Source of the DNA: Sinotaia quadrata | Taxonomy: Eukaryota > Mollusca > Gastropoda > Architaenioglossa > Viviparidae | Length of the DNA: 64,000 nt | Reading direction: 5' to 3' | Assembly (NCBI GenBank): GCA_028829895.1 | Contig: CM054179.1 | Span: 99,443,375 to 99,507,374 of the forward strand | Notes under the pieces: generated by a model | Databases searched by the model: none | Told to the model about the DNA's origin: nothing | Seen by the model: only the letters and a program-made list of their open reading frames with translations | Program-made: the position numbers and the translations under genes | In this document: in pieces, positions 12,466 to 25,608 of the stretch | Position numbering within the stretch: position 1 is the stretch's first letter | How the letters are laid out: the number at the start of each line of letters is the position of its first letter

Positions 12466-15400
12466 TATATATAAGTCTCTGCAAAGAATATTCTGAAGTA
12501 GTTTTAGACTGAAGGTTAATTGGGTAGAAAGTGTGTCAAGAGCTGCTGAATGTTTTATTAGGAACATCGTTTTAACATTTTAAAAAAATTTGACACCTTT
12601 GCATGTCACTGAACTTCTAATATGCTTTAATGGTCTTTCACCTTAAGCTCCCTTTAAAAAAAAATCCTAAAATGATTTTTTTCTTTGTAGGATGCTTTCT
12701 TTGTTTTATTCTTTTATTTCAATATTTTTTATGTTTTGTTTATCTGCCCTATATTTTCTTGATAATTTTGTTACAGAAAGTAGTTTTGTTTCTGCTGTCA
12801 ATATATTTGCTAAATGTGAGGGTGAGCAGGATAAAGGTTTAATAACAGTTAATTCTTTCTCTCCTTTATTAAAATAAATATTGGTATATATTACTAACAA
12901 TTCATAGTCATATTTGAAGGGAGATAATTATGTTGGACTTGCTTACTATTGCTTTGTTTAGTTATGTGTTGTCATTCCATTCAGATTTCAGAGTATTGAT
13001 TTAAAATTCACCCAAAAAATTTCATAAGATTGAAATAAAATATTTATGAAGATTTAATGTTTTAATACTTACTTACAAACTCCAGGAAATCTCTTTCACC
13101 TCGAAGAGTGGCTCACCAGAATTTGGGTACCTATTTATATAATGTTATTAAAATAAATTTTAACTGCAGTTGTATTAATCATTGCTTTAGACATGTACAC
13201 AACTTTAAGTTGCCTGACGTTGAAATTCTTTTTGGTTTATAAAAGTCAGGAAAATTGAAAATTGTCATAGATCTAAAATAGTTGAAAAGATTACTGCCCC
13301 TGCAGTATCTAAAACAGCATATCTCTCACGTCACCTTCAAAATCATAGTTCATTATTTTTAGCAGAAGCCAAAGGCCTCTTGACGTTAAAATATTTGTTT
13401 CCAACTCATGACTTTTTAACTATCTCTGTTTATTAGTTTTAAAGAACCCTAGCTTTAACCTCTACCTAATTAATGAAATACTTGAATCATCCACCTATTT
13501 ACTAAATAAGGGAAAGGACAGGTGTTTCTGTTGTTGTTGGATTCCCAGTCATATTGTTAAGAGGAATGACAAGGCTGGTGCCACAGCAAAAGTGGTTCTT
13601 GTTAACTCATCACCCGTGGGTACATCCACTTTTCTGATGTAAAATCCTCTTTCACCAATTATGTTGCAACAAGATTGGGATGACCAGATTCACAGTAAAT
13701 TGCACTCTATCCAGTTATTTCCAATAAACTTGTGAAACTATACAATTCAGGGTGTGAAAATACATTGATATGTCACCTTAAAAATAGACCATACTTACCT
13801 AACACTGACATGAGATATGTTCCAAAATATCAATTTTGTTGAGAGCTAATGTTGGTTAATTGTAAATCTTACTCTTCCATAACATACAAATATTTTAACT
13901 TTGATACCATGAAAACATTATTCTGTACCATCCCCAACTGTTAAAGTGTTTGGCCTTATCAAAAACTCTAAACTTCTTAATAAACTTTAAGCAGCATTGA
14001 TGTTTTCCATACTCCTGAGTAACTTTATGTACAACTCAGAATTTGCTGCTATTAATAATCTTGTAATGACATATTCCCCCCCTTTTTTGTTTTGTTTTGA
14101 TTTTTAAATTAAATTTTTAATCATGTCTATGTTTATATCATGTTCAACTGGATTGTCCCACCGTGGCGTAAAAATGCAAAGAAAGAAGTTTCTATTGGTG
14201 AAACTCTAAAAATCACTTGATTTTATTTTGATTTTTGCTCTGAAATTCATTTAAAAATCACTTATTTTCTTCTTTCCTAAAACATTATAGTGATGCATCT
14301 CTTTCCATTCTACCCTTTGTTCTTAATCTGGATATTTTTTTGTTTTATTTTGAAGATTTTAGTATCAGTCCACTAATTAGCATTTGTGTACAATCCAGAA
14401 CAATTAATTCAGTAGAAACCTCTGTAGAATATTGTGTTCTTATATTATGTGAACAAAATGTTTAATGGGGGGGGGGGTTACACATTTTTTAGTTGTTGAA
14501 ACTCTCAGTACTTTGTAGATGACACTGAAACATTGCTGTATAGTTGTATTTTTGACGTACTTGTGTATGTTGCTGTATGTGACTACATGTTAGTGCTTAG
14601 GTAAATTGTCTTTGTGGTCTTTTTAAAAACATAAATTCTTTAACACTAATTTAAGTTTTGATTCCACTTTGCAGTGGTTTAATGAGAAAACCATGGCAAC
14701 ATTTACTTATAATTATATATTTTTTTTTTGTGTACCAGATCTCTTTAAGAAGTTGTGTAGTGTGAAAATTGTTTCCTGTGGGGGTGGGGGGAAGGTTCCA
14801 TGTACTTAAAATCACTGCAAAATGCTCCTTTGCAAATGCAGTAGAACAGATAATGGAGAGCTGGTTGTCCTACCTATCACTAGCATGACTACATTAATAA
14901 TTTCTTTTTCTGGTACCAAGATTCAACTTTTGCACACTGTAAGCAAGTGAAGCCATTAGTTATGGCAATGGTGGGATGCTGATTACAGCTGAAGGTTGTA
15001 ATTTTGCTTTACAATTTAGACCTACCTTCCTTGAGCATCAGTTCATCACTTAAAAAATACATAAAGCATAAATGTGATTTCATTGGAATAAAATCCCCAC
15101 CAAAAAAAAATTCACAGGGCACACTGCAAATGAGATGCTCATAAAACTGAACACTTGTTGAAATTATTATTGTAACCATAATATTTTTTTAATTTATTTT
15201 TTCTTTTTTCGTGCATTTGGGGAGGGAGGAAACATGTTTTGGTATTTTTTCCTGCCACATTTATAACTGATAATCATAAAATTGTTAGCCACATTTTCAT
15301 AATAAACAAAAACAGGCATTTTGGCAGTTATTGAAAAGAAAACAAATTTTATGGTTTGGATAAATTTTTATATTTCTTAATAAAGATTACAATTTTATAT

Positions 15401-17262
15401 CCCAAAATATTTATGGCATGCCTCTCCCTCCCAACCCCCAAGCACATTTTTTTCCTTCTCAAACTTGTATTTTGTCTGGATTTGCTGCTGATCCGTAATG
15501 TTGCATTATGTTCATTGAACGTTTTACAAAACATTAATAACACATGCGCTCACAGAATGCCCCTAATATATGTTTGTTCTTTTCAAAGTATTGAAAAAAT
15601 AAATGTGTACTTGTTGGTATTGTAAAACTATTACTCTGTATATATTTTCACATATACTTAATTATTTCAGTTCATGTAGTTTTAATGTTTACAGTCTTGT
15701 TAAGAAATGCATTGTATATTGATTTTAAATTTATATTTATGACATTGTTCAGGCTAAAGTGACGAAAAACAAAATGTTAAAAACGAAAAGAAAAAAGAGA
15801 AAGAGAATATTCTCATAAATTAGAGTTTTTCTCCGTTCTGCTTTGTACTTCATAAAAAAAAAAAATAATAGTTAATTTTTTTAAAGTATACACCTGTTGT
15901 TCAATTCTATTGCTTTGCATCTAATTGTTAAATTGCAATATACCCATGTTATGATTTTTTTTAAAATACATTTTTACAGGTTTTTATTTATTTTTTTTCC
16001 CAGTAAACCAGTTTGCCTAGGGGCTTGTTTACAAAGGTGAGAAAACCTGCACTTACGGGTCTGTGGGCTTGAAGGGAGATTTCTATTTTTGATACGACAT
16101 TTGCTACTGACTTAATCCTGGCACTTTTCTCACCATTGTCCCCTACAAGCAACTTTGTTGTATGCTTATGTTTTTAAATGTCAATAGGGGCTGGATTGTA
16201 TTTTGGTCATGATTGCATGGGCAGTACTCTTAACATTAGGGTATTGCCTTAAGATTCTGTTAGATTATTGCTGTAACACTCGGGTCATTGAAGTGTTGCT
16301 GCATCAATCTGGACAAAAGAGTATTGCAGCAACATTCTAGACATGCAAGTACGTCCATGCTAAAATTATGCTTGCAGTTAGAGTTTTGCTAAACTGTCTG
16401 CAGAACACATTACAAAATTGAAAACTTAAGTATGATACAATAACACGTCCCACACTACTTAAAAGTTTCTGTAAATCAAATTGTAAACAAATATTGTGTA
16501 AAAATAAGTTTAATAGCAAATAGTGTTAAAAATAAAAAAGGTGGCACATTCATAGTAATTTTGTAGAGGTTAATACCATAAAAACAAATATTTCAAAGCT
16601 GATTGCAGTGAGAAATTTTAAATGCTTTAGCAATTAGGTAATTATAACCACCAAAGTCAGCACTTGCATAACCAAGATGGAGATAGCTAGTTATAAGGGT
16701 GTGCTACTATAATTATGTAGCCTAATAAAAATACATTTGTATGTATCATATTCTTAGAGGAACTTTAACAGCTTTGGCTGTAATATTTCAAAGAATTAAT
16801 TTAAGATTTGTTAACTGTCATACATTTACTAAAACGAAAACATTTCATTCAGGCTGCTTGCATCCAGAGAATAGGAATTAAACATTTTAATACTGAAAAA
16901 GAAGTTGGGACTTTTATATGATTAAACATTTATATGATTTCAGCATATTTTATTGAGTACTTTTTAAAGCACCAAGCAAAGCAGCGTCAACAGTTAGCCA
17001 AGTAAGCCAACTGTTAAGCATATCTCTTAACTCTTGTAACCCTCCCTTTATGAAAGAAAAAAAAATTGACCTCACACTCAAGAGTGTTTCAGTGGCCATT
17101 ACTTTTTTTACGGGTCATATTTATGTAGTATGCTGCTTTGCAACGGACTTGCCCTGTTGAGGAAGTTTGCTGTATCATTTTAATTGTATATTTTAGGTCC
17201 ATCATAAGTTTTGTACATAGGCATTTAATGTAAACATTTATTGGTCATAGTGTGGTTGTTTC

Positions 17263-17268
17263 AATAAA
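17263..17268 (+). promoter_or_regulatory. Candidate distal polyadenylation signal
   Basis: AATAAA with a T/GT-rich element 22-44 bases downstream. It is the last strong candidate before the sequence character changes at about 17.3 kb. Which upstream gene uses it, if any, is inferred. Confidence 0.3.
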
Positions 17269-17300
17269 CACAATCTGAAAGATAATATTATGTCTTGTCA

Positions 17301-20300
17301 TTTTGTTTCATGCTATTAGAACATCACAACCAGATAGATCAAATGTGGTATTTATGGAAGAAAGAAATACGGCCGTGTGATGGATGGTTTAAATGATTAG
17401 CTACCCAACCCCTAATCTATTTAATTCCACTCGTATGTCTTAGTAATTTTTGTAGATGGAGGGAGAAAACTTGGTCAAACCTCAGAGACCATTAACTGTG
17501 TAATTTATTCTATCTGCCCCTGAGTGTTACTGGTTCAGAACTCCTATCACTCCTTGCAAGTTCGAACACTTCTAGATAGGAATTCTGGCCTGCACATACT
17601 CACCTTCAGCTCAGGGGGACATATCCCAAAATATGCTATTGTCTGATTTAACACAATTAAATTTTGGCCCCCGCCCCTTAAGCATGCATATCTCCTTTGT
17701 CTAAATAAAGAAGTGGAATTGTAATTAACAAATAACAATTTTATTCAACACAATGAATGTTAAATAAGAAGTAATTTGTACACAATAAATAGTAGTCACA
17801 AAGGCAGGCAACCTAGGTTAGGGATTAAATTAAAGGAATCTGCTACTAAATTTGGTGTATAAATAGTTATAGTTTTTTGAAACGTTTATGAAGAAATACA
17901 GTTCATTACATAGTCTCCAGAGAGTCTGCTGTTCAAGGAGTACAAATGTTACACGGATATTTGGTCAAACTCTTTATCAATTACTAGTGATTATGAATAT
18001 GAAGAAATAGAAGGATTACATCACGAGAGACATTTTAAGGGGTTACAGATCTGAGAATCCAATTACCTGGAATTCAGTTTAGCTGTGAAGATGGAGTTGT
18101 TTCACTTAGCGCTTTGGCAGCATGTATTGAAATGGGCTCTTGGTGGCAATGACATGTAGACAGCTAGACGATATTGTTTCGTCATGAGCTATACTGTCAT
18201 GTTAATGGTGGTGTAACAATGAAGACGATTAAAAGTCTTTAATGAAGCTTAATGCAACTGATAGCTGGAAGAACCAGAATGTAGAAACACAGACGGCAGA
18301 ATGTTACATTGCAATCTAGAAAACGAAGAGAAGTAGATTGATGAATGTGGCATGCAGTCTGGAAAAATAAAGAGAAGAAATAGGCTGCAGATCGTTGAAG
18401 TTGAACCATCTGGAAAATGAAGTAACAGAACAGATTCCGGTTACAGGACTGGCAAATAAAGGCAGGCTGGAAAAACAAAGGCTTCAAAGCACTGTGGAAA
18501 ACAAGCGACACAGGTGTGATCCATTGTGTACAGGAAATAAACTAGGCTTCCTACCCTTATTTATCTCTCAGATATATTCACACACATTGTATCCATAAAC
18601 CAATACATTTTGGGACCACAACAATTAGGCAGAAATATAATTGCTAGATTACCCTAATGAGGAAAAAAATACGTTAAAATCTTTTACATGGAGCTTGAAC
18701 GAAAACATCTATACATGATAGATACACAATTTCGTCAAAAGAAGTTTCTCCTTCCAAATTTACAATTTAAGAGGATTTCCTGAAAATGGAGAATACAATT
18801 ATACAATTTTAACAAATTTTAATCACAGCAAGATCCTTAGAGCATCACAGTTAAGAAGAATTTTAGTTCTATAATTCTCTAAGTACATAAAAATATTAAC
18901 TATTCCAATACATACACAAATGCACTGTTTACCAATTCAAACCACAAAATTGGGATGTGTGCTTTTAAACGGCATCTGTTCTCAAGTTTGGGCTAGTTTA
19001 TACACATGCATATGCCTAACTTCCATTGTGATACTAAGAAGAAAAGGTTTCTTGACTGACCAATGTAAGAGCCTCCAGACATGTTTCTATTATTCCCAAA
19101 TTCTTAAGTGAGGAGACATCCATTCTTTCGAAAGGATATTCTTTCAGACTGACAGCCCTAGGAATTCTCGTAGACAATGCCAGCTAGCTCTAGGCCTGTG
19201 TTTTAAGTTTCATTTACTTATGAGAATTGATTTCTATTTACGCAGGGGAAGTTATAGCTCAGAGAAGTGGCTGCAGGTGATTGGTGCCTGCTCATGCATG
19301 ACTGAGGCCTATAGAATGCACATCTGGTGGCTCTGCTAAGTAGTGCCGATTACACAATCATATAGATGTTGCTAGACTGGACTGTCCAACCCTTAATTAG
19401 CATTTTAATGGTTATTTTGTATCTTCACTTAAAAAGAAATCTCGAAAAAAACGAGAGTAACGGATAATTAATTAAATTCAAGGAATTAAATATTTTAAGA
19501 ATATATATATATCCTTATGCCATTTGCATTTCGGGTGTTACAGACTGCTATCAACACAGACAATAAAAATGTCTTATCCCATTTTTTTCAGTTAACGTTC
19601 TGAATTTGAATCAAATTGCAAACACATTCACCATTAAAGACTAAACAAGCCCAAAGCGCAAGTAAATCAAAGCACAAGTATTGTTATGACTTTTAAAATT
19701 TTAATTTATTGTAGATGATACCCAACATTTGACATTTATTAAGAAAATTAAAAATGTCACTTTATAAATTATTTATTTAAAGTCATTATTAAAAACTTAG
19801 TTTTACAATTTTTCTTTTGCAATTTCTTTACTCCTTACCTTGCAACATTTTATTTTGCCTATTCCCCTTTCTTTCAACACATTTAAAAAAAAAAGTGTTT
19901 TGTCCTTATTTCACCAAACCAATGATCTTAATTATATTCACTTGTATATTATTGCTCTCTTAAGAAGAAGCTCTTGTACCTTTCAGCTGCTTTTGTCCAA
20001 TTCTTTTCCTTGTAGACTAGTCTTATTACTTCTTTTTCCTCCCTTGAACTATTTTTTTCTTTCTGTCTTCGATTACTATTTTACCACGTTTCTTTATGAT
20101 CACCTCACTTATGTTATTTTCTGTCAACTTTCCCCAAATCAACCTCCCACAATTCTAGAACAATAAAGTTCATGCTTAATAATGTAAAGTTATTTGAAAG
20201 CAATAAAGGGCTACAACTAACATATAACTCTAGACTAGAGCAATAAAGGGGTAACAACTCGTACAAAACAGTATACTAGAGCAATAAAACGAGACTGCTC

Positions 20301-20953
20301 AAGGACTAAGTTATAACTTTTACACTATGTAGCTTAATTAAATATTACTTAAGCATGCGCGACACTGAAAAAAATATTTCTTTTACACTAATGTTTGTAT
20401 GCATACAATGTTAAAAATATACATATCAAACAGTAATAATATTACAGATAGCACGTGTCATTATGCAATATTACGTGCCCTGAAATGTGGTATGGGTGGT
20501 GATTGTAGTAATGAACCACCGCAATATAACCAACTCCCAGTATCTGATCAAGTGTCGCGTATAGATCATTAAATGGTACAATTTTGCTGTATAAATTACA
20601 TATACATATTAAGCAAGCATTCGTGCTTTAAAATGTTCTGTGCTATGTCTAACTTCAGAACAGTTCATTTTACACAACTTTTGGTACCACAAGTCACTGC
20701 TTCCATGCAATTTTAGAGTACGACTAAAACCTTGTACGTCATCATTCATATTTAATTGTCCCTTAAAACCAGTCACTCGTAACAAAGATCAAACAAACAA
20801 ACAAACAACAACAAAAAAGCCAGCTGTGTTGAACTTCTCGATATTTACAATACGGACACGTAGTTTTCGCTTTACGCGCTGACGTCAGAACACAATCCCA
20901 CGCAAGAAATGACCTCAGAGCCATTATTGACAAATATGGTTCCATTATAAATA
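17301..20953. other. Intergenic region between the ACVR2 flank and MsrB
   Basis: No conserved coding exon recognised on either strand. From about 17.5 to 19.4 kb base composition is less AT-rich than on either side, which hints at an old inserted element, but I could not find terminal repeats or a transposase. A pyrimidine-rich stretch lies at 19830-20160, and a short repeated phrase around AGAGCAATAAA(G/A) occurs at about 20195, 20238 and 20280. Confidence 0.4.
20880..20887 (+). promoter_or_regulatory. CRE-like site upstream of MsrB
   Basis: Perfect palindrome TGACGTCA (inside CTGACGTCAG), 67 bases before the proposed MsrB start codon, in a locally more GC-rich stretch. This is the ATF/CREB consensus. 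Function is inferred from position only. Confidence 0.4.
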
Positions 20954-20960
20954 ATGGCAA
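20954..20960 (+). CDS. Proposed 7-nt first coding exon of MsrB
   Basis: ATGGCAA followed directly by GTAAGTTT. The remaining A completes a Ser codon with GT at the start of the exon at 22217. Upstream exon-2 sequence in this frame has a TAA before the acceptor, so a start further 5' within exon 2 is excluded. An alternative acceptor, CATCAG at 22227-22231, would shorten exon 2 by 15 nt without changing phase. Confidence 0.65.
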
Positions 20961-23900
20961 GTAAGTTTGTCTGAACCTTTAATAGTTAAAACAATATCAG
21001 AAACTACATTTAGCTAATTCATTTGCATCAGCGCATCCCACCCAAACATAACAGTTTGGCTTCACGGATGACAAATTGTGATCTATATATACAATGTACT
21101 ATTTCAGTATTTGTCTTCAGACCGCAACTATAGTCTCAGTAACCACACAACTCGCCTTTTGTCACATCAGCTCGTATATAGTAAGTTATAATTTTTTACA
21201 TTTTGTGGTGTTCATTCATAAATGGAATGAAATAAAAAACCGACTACTGAGAAGACAGTTTTGATTGATTTTTTGAAAAGTGACAAGTGATACTGAAAGT
21301 TGCATTTGGTGAAAAGCTGTGTTAAAAATTTTTCTAGTCATAGGATAAATGCATTATATATTGTTTTATTTATTTGTTACATAGAACAATTAATAAATTA
21401 GCGCTTCATGTGATGAGCATGCTGTATGCATGAATTAGAATAATAATTGCGGTAAGATGTGAGTGATATATACAGCAGCATTTCGTGGATTGTGGATGGT
21501 TATGATGAAAAGACGGTCCCATAACGATCACGGGGAGAGTTCATTGTTGGTAAATATAGAGAGTATCTACAGTACAGTGCAATGCACTGTTAAAATCTTT
21601 TGTCGATCAGAAGTATTTTAGTGTAACACTAGTACGATATTTTAAAATCAAGAGTATTTCGCTGAATGCAACGAGTTGTCAATGATGCTTATTCTTTTGC
21701 GACTTGGTAGAATACTACATAGGCCTATATTATCTACCTTTTCTGTCACGCGAAAGAGTTCGACGTGTACTTGTAGATTTGTTAATTATACTTACAACCT
21801 TTCATCAAAAGCTCGTAAAAACTGTGAGAAGCCATTTTGTAATTATATATTGTCTGTTAATTAAACAGTGGCAGCGTCAAAGAGTGGCTTCAGTTCCTCT
21901 ATAATTTCCACCAGCCTGCCCAAGCTACCCCCCCCCAACCCCCCCCTCATTCCTACCAGTTTACCGCTCCTAAGTCTCCCCTCCATTATAATTTTGGAGC
22001 TGCCACTGAATTTAAATATGTCGTAGTAGATCCCTCTTTTGTATTATAAATAGCACATTTTAATGTATCATTCTTTTTCTCTCAAAAATGAATCATTTGT
22101 AACTAATAAGTAATATTTAATTCATCACTTATTCATTCATTAAATTTACTTTCTTAATTTATGCTTATTACTTTGTAAATTAAAACCTATAAGTTCTGTT
22201 TTCTTTTAATGGAAAGGTTCCTCTTCATCAGAGACAAAGGATGTTGATTATCACTCACTCACACAGGAAGACTGGAAGAAGAGATTGACAAAAGAACAAT
22301 TTTGCGTTTGTCGTTTAAAGGAAACAGAGAAAGTATGTTATTCATTTTAACAATTTGTCATGAATTGATGCATAAGATGTACCACAGAAAGGGTTAAAGC
22401 AATGTCAGAAACTGTTTACTATACTTTGCTATAAATTTATTTAATGACCATGAAAAGGATCTAGGTTACCTATGCCAATAAGTTAAGTGCTACGTATTCT
22501 GATAATCCTTGTACATTTTTAATACAGGTATAAACATTTGACCAAGCATACAGCTGTAATATTTTTTGTTGATGTTATCAGTGTACACAAATGAACTTGT
22601 CTACAATGAGGGCGCAACCACAATTTTATACTGAAGGTTAACACTTGACCAAAGAAAAACAACATAGTCTGCACCAGTGTCTCATGCTGTTTGCACATCA
22701 TAATTGCATATGAAACAAAGGAATGCACCTTGATCATGTTTTGGCCTAAAGCAGTTTATCTTTGTATCATCATGAGGCAATGCCGAGTATCATTGAGAAC
22801 TTTAATATTTATTCTAACACGAAAGTTACAACAGTAATAAAAGTTGTTGGGCTACTTAAATTTGCCAGGTTGTTTAGTAAAAGTGAAATTTACAGAAATA
22901 CTGTTTTTTTCTTCTTAATTTATATGCATGATGTGGATTCCAGTTTGCTTGGTCTTTCAATATGTTGTCATTTACTGACAAAAGAAATAATTTCATGTGC
23001 TAGCAGTTTCTAGTTAGTTTTCATTATTTATACAACACATAGATCTCAAAGTACACTAAAGCAGTTGCTTGTGTTAACCCTCCCATTTTTATTGAATGAT
23101 TTTCACCATTTGTATAGCATATAACTTTTATAGTATACAATGATTGCTGTTAATCTCATATTTTGGGTTTTATTTGCTGCCAGTGATACACTTAATTTTT
23201 ATGCTTTTAAAAAAATTATCCTGCTTTCAGATTAGCGTTTAGAAAAAAATAAGCACAACATAACTGATAATATATTTTTATACCTTTTAGTTTTAAACCA
23301 TATTTGTGATTACTTTTATTTGGTTTGTGTATATTCAAGTTTGAATTTGTGAACTTCTTCAGGCATTAACTCTTTGTCTACCATTCTTAATTATCTTATC
23401 CCCTGACCTTATGCTTACATCTTTTTGACAGACTCTTCCCACTTGGGACATCAAGCATTAAATTATTTTTCTCTCTTCTTGTCAAGAAATAAAATAGTCA
23501 TTAGAGAATCTAAAACTAACCTTTTATTTACATGATTCTTTTGATGCCAAATTTCCAGTTTTCATGACTCTAATTAATGATGACTTAGAAAATAAATTAT
23601 CATTAGTTGTTTTGCTTTTAATAACTATTATTTCTCAGTAAAAATAAAAATCCCATAATTTTGTTCATTGACATTTTTGTTACTGTTCCTGTAATGTCTT
23701 GAATGTTTTTACAGCCATTTGAAGGAGAATATTTAGACAACAAGAGGAAAGGAGTGTACGTCTGCATTTGCTGTGGATCATCAGTATTTACGTAGGTTAT
23801 ATTTATATTCTTTCTTTGGTCCAATCTGACCCTCACTTACATGTATACCCCTTCATTTGTGTATCTACCCTTCATTAATGGATCTTTCCTTCGTATCTAC

Positions 23901-25085
23901 TCTTTGGTAATATATTAAAGTATATATCCATTCATGCATCCACCCTCATTCATGCGTCCACCCTCATTCATGCATCTACCCTCATTTATGCATCCATCCT
24001 TCATTCTTGCATCTACCCTCATTTATGCATCCATCCTTCATTCTTGCATCTACCCTCATTCATGCATCCATCCTTCATTTATGCATCCACCCTCATTCAT
24101 GCATCCATCCTTCTTTTATGAACAGTCTCACCAAACTACTACTTTTGTAGAGGCATTCAAGCAACCCTAGTCTTCCAATTTGCAAGATGTATGTTCTTGT
24201 TTGTGTAATGTGTATATATGTGCATTTTTTTGATTGTATACTTAAAATTGTCATGTATGTTTTTAGACTTCTTTAAATTTTAATTATTCAAGTACTTCCA
24301 CAAATCCATATTGAGACATGAATCATTTCTTTACACTTCGGGTTAGCAGTTTAGTTGGATACTACCAAAGATTCCTGGAACTCAAGTTTCTGGCTTGCAG
24401 TTCTGTTATGATGCACCAGTAGTGGAAGTTAAACTTTTAACCAGGCATTGGCCAATGTTCGGTATCTGTTTACATTTTCTTCACAAGTTCTCTAGTTTGC
24501 ATTTTTGAATTAATGGAAAGGATGTTTATAATGTACTCATCTGGAACAGATCTGAGGCCAAGTTTGATTCTGGAACAGGCTGGCCATCTTTCTGGGACAC
24601 AGCGAAAGCAGAAGGTGAGACAGTGTCTGCTGTCATTACTAGAGAAGATCAGTCTCTTGGCATGCAAAGAACTGAAGTGTTATGCAGAAAGGTTAGCTTT
24701 TTTGTGTGTTGTGTGTGTTTGTTGAAACATAGTGGATATACAGAGGGATGTTTTAAATTTTGTAGTTATAAAAGTGTTTCCTCTGAACCTTGTGTTATGG
24801 TGTCAGCTGTCATAGAGCAAACCTTGAACAGTGTTTTGAATATCTAAATTATTATAAAATAGATATGTGAAAACATGTGACAGTTATTTCACAGATTAAA
24901 GTAAAATTAAATTCACCTCTGATTTCTAGCATTTTTGTTAGACTTTATATTCTTGCATACTTTTTCTCCATTTTCAGTGTGATGCTCACCTGGGACACCT
25001 GTTTTCTGATGGTCCTCCTCCCACAGGGCATCGCTACTGTATCAACAGTGTAGCATTACATTTCTTGCCCAAGGATACTAAATAA
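20954..25085 (+). CDS. MSRB: Methionine-R-sulfoxide reductase B
   Basis: Five coding exons: 20954-20960, 22217-22332, 23715-23791, 24550-24691 and 24978-25085 (stop TAA). They join in phase into 149 aa. MsrB enzymes reduce methionine-R-sulfoxide in proteins using thioredoxin. Zinc-binding pairs are C58/C61 (Y-V-C-I-C-C-G) and C112/C115 (L-C-R-K-C). The substrate-site motif SGTGWPSF is at 74-81, GMQRTEV at 104-110, and HLGHLF then GHRYCINS at 118-138, with catalytic C135 as Cys rather than selenocysteine. The SGCGWPSF resolving Cys found in many MsrBs is Thr here, as in vertebrate MSRB2/3. No mitochondrial presequence or signal peptide is visible, so a cytosolic product is inferred. Exon 1 contributes only ATGGCAA. 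I chose it because it is followed by a consensus GTAAGT, its phase fits, and the result reads [11 protein letters not shown]; the other exons are firmer. It lies between the ACVR2 flank and the convergent XYLB gene. Confidence 0.9.
23845..24120. repeat. 18-bp minisatellite in MsrB intron 3
   Basis: Unit CCCTCATTCATGCATCCA, about ten good copies from 23930, with decayed copies back to about 23845. Because the unit is a multiple of three it stays open in frame and fakes an ORF (MHPPSF repeats). Confidence 0.9.
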
Positions 25086-25396
25086 TGATGAGTATTATCA
25101 GTCACTTATTTAGCAAGGTGTATAATGAGAACAAATAATACTATTCAAGGTCAAATATATATTTATCCTGTCCTTCTAATTTGTTAAACACTTGCTGGAA
25201 CCTGTCACTCTGCATACTCATCACACATGATGCCATTGCTGTTCTGTTAACTTTTGAAAAATACATGATGGACCAAATCATTATATGATTAAACAAACAA
25301 AAATTTGTTTTTCTTACCCTTATCAGATGACCTGTATCATGTTCTTACTAATGCATTGCATTGTGTTTAGGTTGAAGAATATTCTGTGCATTTCTC

Positions 25397-25608
25397 CAAC
25401 GTTAGATGGGTGAGGTGCCCTTTTCACTGTATTCAGTGCTTATCTCTAACACTGAATATGTTTGGATTCCTTTAGTTTACATTTTGTGCTATCTCCAATC
25501 TCCAGCACTAGATGTGTGTGGAGTCCTTTTCACTGTATTCAGTGCTTATCTCTAACACTGAATATGTTTGGATTCCTTTAGTTTACATTTTGTGCTATCT
25601 CCCATTAT
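25397..25608. repeat. 106-bp tandem duplication 3' of MsrB
   Basis: A 76-base stretch is identical at 25421-25496 and 25527-25602, and the preceding 25-30 bases are also similar. This indicates a recent duplication with a period of 106 bp. It begins about 310 bases after the MsrB stop codon, probably inside the 3' UTR. Confidence 0.85.

Larger units (their letters stand above)
3298..17300 (+). other. Long non-coding 3' flank of ACVR2 (possible giant 3' UTR)
   Basis: About 14 kb with no recognisable coding exon on either strand. By eye the plus strand is richer in T than A for most of its length, and it is poorer in clean minisatellites than the XYLB introns. Many AATAAA hexamers occur. The last well-placed one is at 17263-17268, followed by a T/GT-rich stretch at about 17290-17312, the usual layout of a cleavage site. 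It also holds a degenerate 75-bp repeat near 8.05-8.29 kb, a 65-75-bp repeat near 9.26-9.47 kb, a cytosine run at 2046, a guanine run at 14466 and a possible pogo-like MITE. Whether it is one transcript cannot be decided from sequence. Confidence 0.4.

Noticed and set aside
12630..12900. Several overlapping Phe/Leu-rich ORFs on both strands
   Set aside because: Open on both strands in AT-rich DNA with no motif; typical of chance ORFs.
19840..20166. 108-aa hydrophobic ORF
   Set aside because: Pyrimidine-rich low-complexity DNA gives Leu/Phe/Ser by default; no family features and poor start context.
23934..24170. ORF with MHPPSF repeats
   Set aside because: 18-bp minisatellite inside an MsrB intron; open only because the unit is a multiple of three.
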